Origin: Anaerolineales bacterium UBA4826
Lineage (GTDB): Bacteria > Chloroflexota > Anaerolineae > UBA4142
Reading direction: 5' to 3'
Length of the DNA stretch: 12,387 nucleotides
NCBI GenBank assembly: GCA_002400365.1
Contig: DHFK01000001.1
Coordinates: 538-12,924, forward strand
Shown here: one piece after another, positions 1-6,629 of the stretch
Layout: every line of letters begins with the position of its first letter
Numbering within the stretch: the stretch's first letter is position 1
Made by a program: the position numbers and the translations under genes
Notes under the pieces: generated by a model
Seen by the model: the letters and a program-made list of their open reading frames with translations, nothing else
What the model was told of the DNA's origin: nothing
Databases searched by the model: none

Positions 1-861
1 ACGCTTTGGCTCACCGGTTACGACGAACTGTTTCGCTGCGCCGACGATCTCACGCTGCAGCGCTATCTCGCGTGGGGCATCGGCAACATAATCGAATCGA
101 AGGCGGTTGCGGCAGCGCGGAATCTGTTCATCGTCACGTTTGCCGACTTGCAGATTTTTCTCGCGCCGTTCGCGCTCATCGGCTTGTGGCAGTTGCGCCG
201 GCGGATCGAGATGCTGCCGTTTTTCGTCTATGCTTTCCTCCTCTATCTGGTGATGACGTTTGTCTTTACGTTTCCCAGTTGGCGCGGGAGTATGTTTCAT
301 TCGGCGGCGGCGCTCTTACCCTTTCTCGCGCTTGCCGTGCCGCCCGGGCTTGACGCGGCGATTCATTGGATCGCGCGGCGGCGCAAGACGTGGGACGCCG
401 CGCAAGCCACGCGCGTTTTTCGCAGCGGATTCGTCGCGCTCGCGATTTTTCTAGCGATATTCCTGTACGCGCAAGGCGTGTTTCCTATCGGCGGAGGTTC
501 GAGCGACATCCCGCTCTGGAATCTGCGCGATGCAGAGTATCCGGCGGTCGCGCAATGGCTCGATCAAAACGCGCGCGCCCCCTTCGACGACGCTCAGGGC
601 GACATTGTGATGACGGTTGATCCGCCATCGTTCTACAACGTCAGTCATCGCCGCGCGATCGTGATACCGACCGACGGCGTGGAAGCGATTTTCCAAGCCG
701 CGCGGCGATACGGCGCGCGGTATCTCGTCCTGCAATTCGATCATCCCGCGCCGCTCGACGATTTGTATCACGAGCGGACAACCATTCCCGGCTTTGAACG
801 GGTCGCGGATTTTCGTGACGGGAACGGAAGGGCAGTAGTGCTGTTTGAGGTGATGCCGTGA
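1..861 (+). CDS. GT-C superfamily membrane glycosyltransferase, C-terminal part (5' end outside window)
   Basis: Frame 1 is open from the first base, so this is the last 286 residues of a longer protein; an internal ATG at 148 would cut off matching sequence and is not the start. The visible part has several hydrophobic segments (for example around residues 50-63, 72-91 and 139-155), then a soluble C-terminal tail of about 120 residues. That tail carries DIVMTVDPPSFYNVSHRRAI and then GARYLVLQF, the layout I associate with the extracytoplasmic tail of GT39-like, lipid-sugar dependent glycosyltransferases of the GT-C superfamily. The catalytic acidic motif of GT-C enzymes lies in the missing N-terminal part, so activity cannot be judged. 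The stop overlaps the next start (GTGA), suggesting translational coupling. Residues 193-201 (RAPFDDAQG) may derive from a small repeat. Family assignment is moderately sure; substrate unknown. Confidence 0.75.
   Translation, partial: TLWLTGYDELFRCADDLTLQRYLAWGIGNIIESKAVAAARNLFIVTFADLQIFLAPFALIGLWQLRRRIEMLPFFVYAFLLYLVMTFVFTFPSWRGSMFHSAAALLPFLALAVPPGLDAAIHWIARRRKTWDAAQATRVFRSGFVALAIFLAIFLYAQGVFPIGGGSSDIPLWNLRDAEYPAVAQWLDQNARAPFDDAQGDIVMTVDPPSFYNVSHRRAIVIPTDGVEAIFQAARRYGARYLVLQFDHPAPLDDLYHERTTIPGFERVADFRDGNGRAVVLFEVMP
578..603. repeat. possible remnant of a small G/C-rich palindromic element inside gene 1
   Basis: The core CCCTTCGACGACGCTCAGGG (580-599) has CCCT/AGGG ends and resembles the element at 6943-6965 and the complement of the inner part of the 7233-7340 palindrome (shared pattern CCTTCG-R-C...GC-CAGG). 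It is translated in frame as APFDDAQGD between a conserved-looking helix and the DIVM strand. It is short, so chance similarity is possible. Confidence 0.35.
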
Positions 862-2027
862 CCGCCCAACGTGGCTTGGTGACCCTAGGCGTCATTGTCC
901 TAGGCGTGCTGGCAACGGTGATCGCAAATGGTCAGCAATGGATGTTTAACCGCGATTTCTTCACGTACTGGGGAGGCGGGCGCGGTCTCTTGGAAGGGGC
1001 GAATCTGTACGACTCTGCGACTTGGCAGAATATTACGCGCGTCTATGGAAGTACCTGGTTCCCGAATCCCATTTTCATTTATGCGCCGCCGACAGCGATT
1101 CTCTTCGCGCCGCTTGCCGCGTTGCCCGTCCCAGTCGCGGCGGTTCTCTGGGTTTGGCTCAGCGAGATTTTTGTCGTGCTCACTGCCTGTGTTATTGCCT
1201 GGAGTTTGCGTTGGCGTCGTCCATCTTCTTACGCGTTGTTTTGGGCCATCGGCATTATGTTCTTTGTGCCGGTGTTACTCACGTTTTTGATGGGGCAGGT
1301 CTCGGCGCTGATCCTCATCCTGGTTGCGTCAAGTGCAGCACTGTGGGATCGCGGCAAGTGGTCAGGCGGCGGGTTGTTGCTTGGCATAGCAATCGTCAAG
1401 CCACAACCGATTGCGTTGCTAATTCCAATGCTCGCGTTGTGGCTCTGGCTGAACCGACGTTGGCGTGCCCTGGGCGGAGTAGCCATATCGTTTGGCGTAA
1501 GCATCCTCGCTTCATTCGTGCTCTTCCCCAGTTTCGTGTCGGATTGGCAATCTGCAGCGTCGGCAAAGGTAAGCGGGGTCGCAGATCGGATGCCGACCCT
1601 GTGGGGATTGACTCTGGATTTGCTTGGCGCGTCGCCGCTGGCATGGGCTAGCGCGTGGGCGCTCGTTTTGCTTGCGACAGTCGTGTGCGTGGTTATCGTC
1701 GTGCGGTGGCGTAATAAAAGCGCGACTGAGTTGATCAGCGTGCTTCTAGTCTTCTCGCTCTTGGTCACACCGTATTTGTGGAATTACGACCAGATTCTAC
1801 TGCTCATTCCATTCTTGGTTGCGCTCATTCGCATGGATCTACGCGGGGCGTCGTTTAGGCAGGCTGCGCTGCTGCCTCTTGTCTTCGACATCCTCGCGAT
1901 GGCCTTCTTTGTGATTGCATCCGTTCGTTTGCGCGATGGGTTGAGCGCAATGCTCTCGTTGTTCGTCGGAGGGATGCTGTGGTTTGCGCTTTTGAATCAG
2001 CCCGCCCCAAGTGGAGAGCCGGTATGA
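858..2027 (+). CDS. GT87/DUF2029-like membrane glycosyltransferase
   Basis: A 389-residue polytopic membrane protein. It starts with GTG at 858, overlapping the previous TGA by 4 bases; no separate ribosome site is evident, so re-initiation is likely. After a first transmembrane helix (about residues 7-24) comes RDFFTYWGGGRGLLEGANLY (32-51), then PNPIFIYAPPTAILFAPLA (69-87). The Asp in an extracytoplasmic loop followed by a Y-x-x-G-NLYD stretch and a YAPP-type helix start is the DUF2029/GT87 pattern, the family of the polyprenyl-phosphomannose dependent mannosyltransferase PimE. Later IVKPQPIALLIPML and LVTPYLWNYDQILLLIPFL also fit that family. The expected role is transfer of a sugar from a polyprenyl-phosphate carrier to an external acceptor. 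The sugar and acceptor cannot be read from the sequence. Base composition is less G+C rich than the preceding gene. Confidence 0.75.
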   Translation: MTAQRGLVTLGVIVLGVLATVIANGQQWMFNRDFFTYWGGGRGLLEGANLYDSATWQNITRVYGSTWFPNPIFIYAPPTAILFAPLAALPVPVAAVLWVWLSEIFVVLTACVIAWSLRWRRPSSYALFWAIGIMFFVPVLLTFLMGQVSALILILVASSAALWDRGKWSGGGLLLGIAIVKPQPIALLIPMLALWLWLNRRWRALGGVAISFGVSILASFVLFPSFVSDWQSAASAKVSGVADRMPTLWGLTLDLLGASPLAWASAWALVLLATVVCVVIVVRWRNKSATELISVLLVFSLLVTPYLWNYDQILLLIPFLVALIRMDLRGASFRQAALLPLVFDILAMAFFVIASVRLRDGLSAMLSLFVGGMLWFALLNQPAPSGEPV

Positions 2028-2095
2028 TCCCAAGGACCGGTGTACGCAGTGGATTTTGGTGGGCTGACTGGCGCGACTGTGTGACTGGAGACCTA

Positions 2096-2124
2096 TTTAC
2101 TCATTCGTGCGTTGATGGTAGAAT
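2096..2124 (+). promoter_or_regulatory. putative sigma70-type promoter with extended -10, upstream of the GT2 gene
   Basis: TTTACT (2096-2101, 4 of 6 to TTGACA), a 17-base spacer, then TAGAAT (2119-2124, 5 of 6 to TATAAT) preceded by TG in the extended -10 position (TGG before the hexamer). Transcription would begin near 2131 and give a leader of about 27 bases before ATG 2158, with a purine-rich GAGGGGAAAG ribosome site at 2144-2153. It lies in the only gap over 100 bases within the glycosyltransferase cluster (2028-2157). I see no terminator or other structure in that gap. Confidence 0.4.
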
Positions 2125-2157
2125 TGGCTCAGGTGTTCCGGCTGAGGGGAAAGTGGA

Positions 2158-3015
2158 ATGTCTGAATCAGCAGTGCCAGCTCAATGGAAAGTTGTCGTCG
2201 TGATGCCGGCGTACAACGCCGCTAAGACGATTGAGAAAACCTATGCCGACATGCCGTCCGGCGTCGTGAGTCAAATCATTTTGGTAGACGATGTGAGCCA
2301 GGACGACACAGTGGAAATTGCGCAGCGATTGGGTTTGCACGTCGTCGTGCACGCACAGAATCGTGGGTACGGCGGCAATCAAAAGACATGTTACCTGCAC
2401 GCGTTAGCGGCAGATGCCGACATCGTGGTGATGCTCCATCCCGATTATCAGTACGACTCGCGACTCATCCCTGAATTGATCCGCCCCATCCAAGCAGGCA
2501 AAGCCGATTTGGTGCTTGGTTCGCGTTTTCTCAACAATGGCGCGCTTGCCGGCGGAATGCCTCTATACAAGTTCATTTCAAATCGTTTTCTGACGCTGTG
2601 CGAAAACTTGGTTCTGCAGCAGCACCTTTCAGAATGTCACACCGGCTTTCGGGCCTACGGCCGACGCTTGCTAGAAACGATTCCCTTTCTGCTCAATTCG
2701 GACGACTTTGTGTTCGACACGCAAGTCATTGTGCAAGCCGTCGCGTTTGGCTTCAAGATTACCGAGATTGCTGTGCCGACCCGATATTTCAAAGAGGCCT
2801 CCTCGGTGAATTTTCGCCGTAGCGTGGCTTATGGTTCGGCAACGCTCAAGACCTTGTTCGATTATGTGCTCGACCGCGCGGGCATTGAGCCACACGCGTG
2901 TTTTCGCAAAAGGCTCGGTCAGGTGCTCAGCCGCTATCATCGCCAACGGCTCTTGCGTCATGTCGTGCAAGACGCGTCGGGCTTGCTGCCATTGTCCTTG
3001 GAGTTGGAATTATAG
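2158..3015 (+). CDS. GT2 family glycosyltransferase, polyprenyl-phosphate sugar synthase type (DPM1/GtrB-like)
   Basis: A 285-residue GT-A fold enzyme. Residues 11-20 (KVVVVMPAYN) are the first strand of the nucleotide-sugar fold; VDDVSQDDT (43-51) is the UDP/GDP-binding acidic motif; QNRGYGGNQKT (67-77) is the conserved Gly-rich stretch; HPDYQYD (94-100) carries the metal-binding Asp in the DxD position; ECHTGFRAY (159-167) and DDFVFDTQ (182-189) match the acceptor region of dolichyl/undecaprenyl-phosphate sugar synthases. There are no C-terminal transmembrane helices, so it is like the soluble DPM1 class rather than the GtrB class with two helices. It most likely makes a polyprenyl-phosphate hexose at the inner face, the donor for the neighbouring GT-C enzymes. 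ATG at 2158 has a purine-rich ribosome site 4-14 bases upstream. The next gene starts 6 bases after the stop. Confidence 0.88.
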   Translation: MSESAVPAQWKVVVVMPAYNAAKTIEKTYADMPSGVVSQIILVDDVSQDDTVEIAQRLGLHVVVHAQNRGYGGNQKTCYLHALAADADIVVMLHPDYQYDSRLIPELIRPIQAGKADLVLGSRFLNNGALAGGMPLYKFISNRFLTLCENLVLQQHLSECHTGFRAYGRRLLETIPFLLNSDDFVFDTQVIVQAVAFGFKITEIAVPTRYFKEASSVNFRRSVAYGSATLKTLFDYVLDRAGIEPHACFRKRLGQVLSRYHRQRLLRHVVQDASGLLPLSLELEL

Positions 3016-3021
3016 CGCGCG

Positions 3022-4272
3022 ATGGCTTCATTCCTTGCACTTGACCACCGCAAAGCCAGTGCTTGGTCGTTGAGCCGTGTATTCCTCTCCGTTGCGATTC
3101 TGTCCGGGCTCGGCGTGAGTTTGTTTTTCCCCGGCGAAACTCCGCGCCATTTTGCATACCTCGCCGACGCATTTGTGCATGGTTCATTCAGCGTCAATAA
3201 CCTGCCATCCACTTATGCCGATAAAGTTCTGTTCGCTGGCAATATCTATCTTCCCTTTGCGCCGATGCCCGGTCTTTTGCTGATACCGTTTGCCGGAATC
3301 TTCGGACTCGCGTTCGACGAATACGGGCTGGCGATCTTGTTCACCGTTGTGAATCTTCTCTGCATTGGGCTTTTGCTCAGGCGGTTGCAGATTCCTTCGG
3401 ACCGGCATCGGTTTCTTCTCGCGCTCTTTTTCTGCGGCACAATCTACTTGTCCGCGCTCTTCGTCGGACGTAGCTGGTTTCTCGCGCACATCCTCGCGAC
3501 GACCTTGTTGCTATTCGCGATTCTCGAAGCGCTGTCCCGACGACGCGCGTGGCTCATCGGAGTCTGGCTGGGCTTGGCGTTTCTCACGCGTAGCCCGACG
3601 ATCTTTTCCATTCCGTTTTTCATTTGGATGCTCATGCCTGCCGATGGATCGTGGAGCCAGCCGCGGTGGGTGTTGGCTCAGGCTGCTAAAATGTCGCTGG
3701 GTCTGGTTGTGCCTTTACTTTTCTATGCGTACTACAATTATGCCCGCTTTGGCAATGCTTTGGAAACGGGGTACGCCTATGCCATCGTTGGTAGCCCCGT
3801 CCTCGCCAGCGCGCTCAAGTATGGCTTGTTCAGTCCAGCACATCTGCCCAAGAATCTGTACACTCTCTTGCTCGCTCTCCCTCAAGCGTATCCGAGTTTC
3901 TCTGCGCCGGCGCTCAACTTTCCGTACATCTATCCCTCCCCGTGGGGTATGGGGCTGTTCTTCACGACTCCGGCTTTTGTTTATGCCTTTGCGGCAAACT
4001 GGCGTGAACGGGTAGTGCGTGCAGCATGGCTTGCGATTGGACTAGTGCTCGTCCCACTTGTGCTTTATTACGGCGTCGGCTGGATTCAGTTCGGGTATCG
4101 CTACGCGCTCGATTTTTATCCGTTCCTTTTCATATTAGTCCCGCTCGGGCTGTCCCGGCATCTTGACTGGAAAGCACTCGCGCTGATCATTCTTAGTATC
4201 GTCATCAATGTCTGGGGCGCGTGGTGGCAGTTGATTGGTTTTCGGATGCTGCCGGTAGAATTGCTACGATGA
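3022..4272 (+). CDS. polytopic membrane protein, GT-C superfamily glycosyltransferase-like
   Basis: 416 residues with roughly ten or more hydrophobic helices. Recognisable blocks: HFAYLADAFVHG (43-54) after the first helix; YADKVLFAGNIYLPFAPMPG (65-84), where the pattern of tyrosine, PF and P-x-PG resembles the first external loop of a group of GT-C membrane proteins; FLTRSPT (187-193); NYARFGNALETGY (239-251); SPWGMGLFFTTPA (306-318); and QFGYRYALDFYPF (356-368). This set is one I associate with uncharacterised mannosyltransferase-like proteins annotated near GT39/GT87. The usual DD or ED catalytic pair after helix 1 is not obvious, so it may be an atypical member or a non-catalytic relative. 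It starts 6 bases after the GT2 stop without a strong ribosome site (GGAG is 18 bases upstream) and overlaps the next gene by 4 bases (ATGA). Confidence 0.65.
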   Translation: MASFLALDHRKASAWSLSRVFLSVAILSGLGVSLFFPGETPRHFAYLADAFVHGSFSVNNLPSTYADKVLFAGNIYLPFAPMPGLLLIPFAGIFGLAFDEYGLAILFTVVNLLCIGLLLRRLQIPSDRHRFLLALFFCGTIYLSALFVGRSWFLAHILATTLLLFAILEALSRRRAWLIGVWLGLAFLTRSPTIFSIPFFIWMLMPADGSWSQPRWVLAQAAKMSLGLVVPLLFYAYYNYARFGNALETGYAYAIVGSPVLASALKYGLFSPAHLPKNLYTLLLALPQAYPSFSAPALNFPYIYPSPWGMGLFFTTPAFVYAFAANWRERVVRAAWLAIGLVLVPLVLYYGVGWIQFGYRYALDFYPFLFILVPLGLSRHLDWKALALIILSIVINVWGAWWQLIGFRMLPVELLR

Positions 4273-5639
4273 AATCTGTTCCTGCGGTTCCCGCTTCTCC
4301 AACTTTGCGTGCTGTGCTGGACATCGCGGTGCGCGACCGGTGCCTTTATGCAATCCTCGCCGTTTTTGTTTTCCTTGCGACTGCCTGGAATTTTGCCACG
4401 CCGATTTTCGAAGCCCCGGACGAACCAGACCATCTCCAGTACATCCTGTTCGTTGCGGAAGAGGGACATCGTCCTGATTTGAAGACTGAAGTACAGCGAG
4501 CAGGGATTGAATCACCTCAACCCCCACTTTACTATTTCATCATGGGGGCGGTACTACGAATCAGCCAAATACCCCATCCCTTTGAACACCCGCGCATCAA
4601 CCCAGAGTTTGACTTTTTGAAAATGAACAGCGCGCCCAACTATTTTGCTCCCGCGTCAGGTCGTTACGATTACGTACGCTTCTTACGCGGATTTTCGATG
4701 CTGTTTGGGCTCGTCACAGTTGTGAGCACGTACTTGTCGGCTACCCTTTTGGGAGCCAATCGAGCGCTCAGGTTGGTGGCTGCTGCTATGACGGCGTGCT
4801 TGCCACAATTTACTTTTGTCTCAGGCGCGATTAGCAACGATCCACTGACTACTGCGGTGGCATCGATCGCGCTCGTTTGGCTGATGTATGTAGCGCGTTT
4901 AGAAACGCGACATGGTTGGCATGCATTTATCTATGGGACGTTGAGCGCATTGGCTTTTTTGTCCAAGGCTCATGCGGTCTTTCTACTGCCTTTTGGTGCC
5001 GCGGTTCTTTTCTTGATCGGCGAAAGCAAGTTGCGCGAGAGACTAGAAGATTGGGGATGGATTGTGTTCGGGTTCTTGCTTATCGCGGGACCGTACCTGG
5101 TTTACAACCAGTGGCGCTATGGTGATTTCACTGCAGTCAATATGCAGGTATTGATTGTGCCAGAGCTGGTTGATCGAAAGAGCCTGCTGGATCCATCCAA
5201 CACTGGTTTCTTTATGGCGCTTCTGCCACGGCTCTTGTTCCAATCCTTCCTCGGCGTTTTCGGTTGGATGCGAATCTATCTGCCAGGAGCCTTTTATTCT
5301 ACATTCGGGATTTTGTGGCTGGCTTCGTTAACCGGGTATGGGATCGCCTTGCTGAACAAAAGATGGGATCTTCTTCGTGAGACACTTGTCCTTGCGCCGG
5401 CACTGGCATTTCTTGTGATCGTCTATGTGAATACGACATTCACCGCGCCACAGGGCAGGTATTTGTTCCCAGCACTTGGTGTCATCTCGCCCTTGTTTGT
5501 CATGGGTTTGGCAGAATTGCCAGCCGCTTGGAATCGGCTCTTGATGGTTGCCGCACCGCTCTTCCTGTTGCTAACCAATTTGTTTTCGCTTTGGCTTGTC
5601 CGCAGCACTTTCTTGTCCTGGCACATTGGGTATGGCTGA
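4269..5639 (+). CDS. DUF2142-like membrane protein, GT-C type glycosyltransferase
   Basis: 456 residues from ATG 4269, which overlaps the previous TGA as ATGA. A GTG at 4221 would extend it by 16 residues deep into the upstream gene and is less likely. After helix 1 (about 26-42) comes FEAPDEPDH (47-55), the acidic external motif, then QPPLYYFIMG (84-93); the pair EAPDE...PPLYY is characteristic of DUF2142 and related GT39-like proteins. Further on are FVSGAISNDPL (183-193) and FTAPQGRYLFPAL (391-403), both typical of DUF2142. DUF2142 proteins sit in polysaccharide and teichoic-acid type loci and are thought to be lipid-carrier dependent glycosyltransferases; direct biochemical proof is scarce to my knowledge. 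The acidic pair in EAPDE is the likely catalytic base and metal ligand. The next gene begins 6 bases downstream. Confidence 0.72.
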   Translation: MKSVPAVPASPTLRAVLDIAVRDRCLYAILAVFVFLATAWNFATPIFEAPDEPDHLQYILFVAEEGHRPDLKTEVQRAGIESPQPPLYYFIMGAVLRISQIPHPFEHPRINPEFDFLKMNSAPNYFAPASGRYDYVRFLRGFSMLFGLVTVVSTYLSATLLGANRALRLVAAAMTACLPQFTFVSGAISNDPLTTAVASIALVWLMYVARLETRHGWHAFIYGTLSALAFLSKAHAVFLLPFGAAVLFLIGESKLRERLEDWGWIVFGFLLIAGPYLVYNQWRYGDFTAVNMQVLIVPELVDRKSLLDPSNTGFFMALLPRLLFQSFLGVFGWMRIYLPGAFYSTFGILWLASLTGYGIALLNKRWDLLRETLVLAPALAFLVIVYVNTTFTAPQGRYLFPALGVISPLFVMGLAELPAAWNRLLMVAAPLFLLLTNLFSLWLVRSTFLSWHIGYG

Positions 5640-5645
5640 AACATT

Positions 5646-6629
5646 GTGAAACGTGGGTTGCTTGCTTGTCTGGTTGCACTTGCGATTCTCGCCGCCGCGT
5701 TCTACATGACCGATTCCGCCGCGCGCGCGCGCGCGCGCGCCGCCGCCGATCGCGACCTTGCCGCGCGTGCGCAAACGACCGCCGATGCGATGGATCGCAC
5801 ATTGCAGCAGCGCATGGTCGAGGTCTTCACCTTTGCCGCGCTGCCCTCGTTGCGCGGATTCGCGGCATCGGACGAGGCGGGACGACCGGCGCGGATGGCG
5901 ATTGCGAATACCGAATTGCGCGCAATCGTCGCCGCCGATCCCAACGTCCGCGCGGCGACGATTGTGGATGCGCTCGGTGTGGTGACGCTGACGACCGACG
6001 CTTCGATGAACGCCGATTGGAGCCAACGCGTCTTTGTGCGCGAGGCGCTCGCCGGGCGCTTGCACGCCTCGCCGATCGTCCGCGAGTTTGGCGAGTTCTC
6101 GCAATTCTACAGCGCGCCAATTCTCGACAACGCCGGCGAGGTTGCGGGCGCGCTTGTCGTGCGCGTGGCGGCGCAGGAAATGTGGAGCGCGCTTGCCTCC
6201 GACGCGATGGTCGTTGACGAGAACGGCGTGCGAATCGCAGACCGTTCGGACAAGCCGCAAATTCTCGTTGCGTTGTCGCCGCTCATGCCCGACGTGTTCA
6301 CTCGGACGATAGCAGAGAAGCGCTACGGCGCGGAGGTGACGCAAATCCCGGCGACGAATCTTACCGATCTGGCGAACGCCGTCAAGCGGGGCAACGCCGC
6401 ACCGCTGACTTTTCGAGACTCCCAGGGGCGAACCTTGCGCGCAGCAATGCGCCAACTCAAGACGAATGTGTGGACGGTGGTCGCGTTTGCAAACGAGGAT
6501 GCGATTCTGTCGCCCTGGCGTGACGCGCTGGCGGATCAACTCAAATTGGTTGGCGTGACGGCGCTCGTTCTGATGGGCTTGCTATTTGCCGCGCGGCGTG
6601 GAAAGGGGCAGCGCAGTGAAGCGGCGTGA
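5646..6629 (+). CDS. membrane-anchored dCache/PDC sensor-like protein without output domain
   Basis: 327 residues from GTG 5646, 6 bases after the previous stop. Helix 1 spans about residues 4-20, followed by an external domain of about 275 residues, helix 2 at about 299-316 and a short basic tail (RRGKGQR). The external part has the double PDC (dCache) look: a long helix at 35-65, then ATIVDALGVVTLTTD (104-118), QRVFVREALAGRLHASPIV (127-145) and YSAPILDNAGEVAGALVVRV (155-174), matching the R-x-Y/W-F-x-x-A-x-x-G ... P-I-x-D-x-x-G-x-x-x-G pattern of ligand-binding Cache modules. A second module follows (187-200 and 255-285, ending in LKTNVWTVVA). Cache proteins normally carry a HAMP, kinase, GGDEF or chemoreceptor part after helix 2; here only about 11 residues follow. 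It could sense an extracellular small molecule for a partner protein, or just bind ligand at the surface. The Ala-Arg repeat at 26-32 is encoded by a CG tract. Confidence 0.6.
   Translation: MKRGLLACLVALAILAAAFYMTDSAARARARAAADRDLAARAQTTADAMDRTLQQRMVEVFTFAALPSLRGFAASDEAGRPARMAIANTELRAIVAADPNVRAATIVDALGVVTLTTDASMNADWSQRVFVREALAGRLHASPIVREFGEFSQFYSAPILDNAGEVAGALVVRVAAQEMWSALASDAMVVDENGVRIADRSDKPQILVALSPLMPDVFTRTIAEKRYGAEVTQIPATNLTDLANAVKRGNAAPLTFRDSQGRTLRAAMRQLKTNVWTVVAFANEDAILSPWRDALADQLKLVGVTALVLMGLLFAARRGKGQRSEAA
5720..5740. repeat. alternating CG dinucleotide tract, 21 bases, in the sensor gene
   Basis: Strictly alternating C and G from 5720 to 5740 (ten CG units plus one C), followed by three GCC triplets. 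It encodes Ala-Arg alternation at residues 26-32, just after the first transmembrane helix. Gain of one unit would shift reading into a frame that stops at 5985 or earlier; loss of one unit shifts into a frame open to 6217. Confidence 0.9.
6602..6608 (+). promoter_or_regulatory. ribosome binding site deciding the start of the last glycosyltransferase gene
   Basis: AAAGGGG at 6602-6608, 7 bases before GTG 6616. It favours GTG 6616 over the in-frame GTG 6586, which lies deeper inside the sensor gene. The chosen start overlaps the sensor gene by 14 bases. Confidence 0.55.

Noticed and set aside
2028..2157. A small gene in the gap before the GT2 enzyme
   Set aside because: A 74-residue frame (1979-2203) crosses the gap but overlaps both neighbours, is not hydrophobic or motif-bearing, and a promoter explains the gap better.
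4221..4268. A longer start (GTG 4221) for the DUF2142-like gene
   Set aside because: It would overlap the upstream gene by 52 bases with no ribosome site. ATG 4269 gives the usual ATGA overlap.
5571..6539. A 322-residue open frame antisense to the sensor gene
   Set aside because: Arg/His-rich shadow. The + strand frame shows a membrane anchor and Cache-like motifs and fits the operon spacing.
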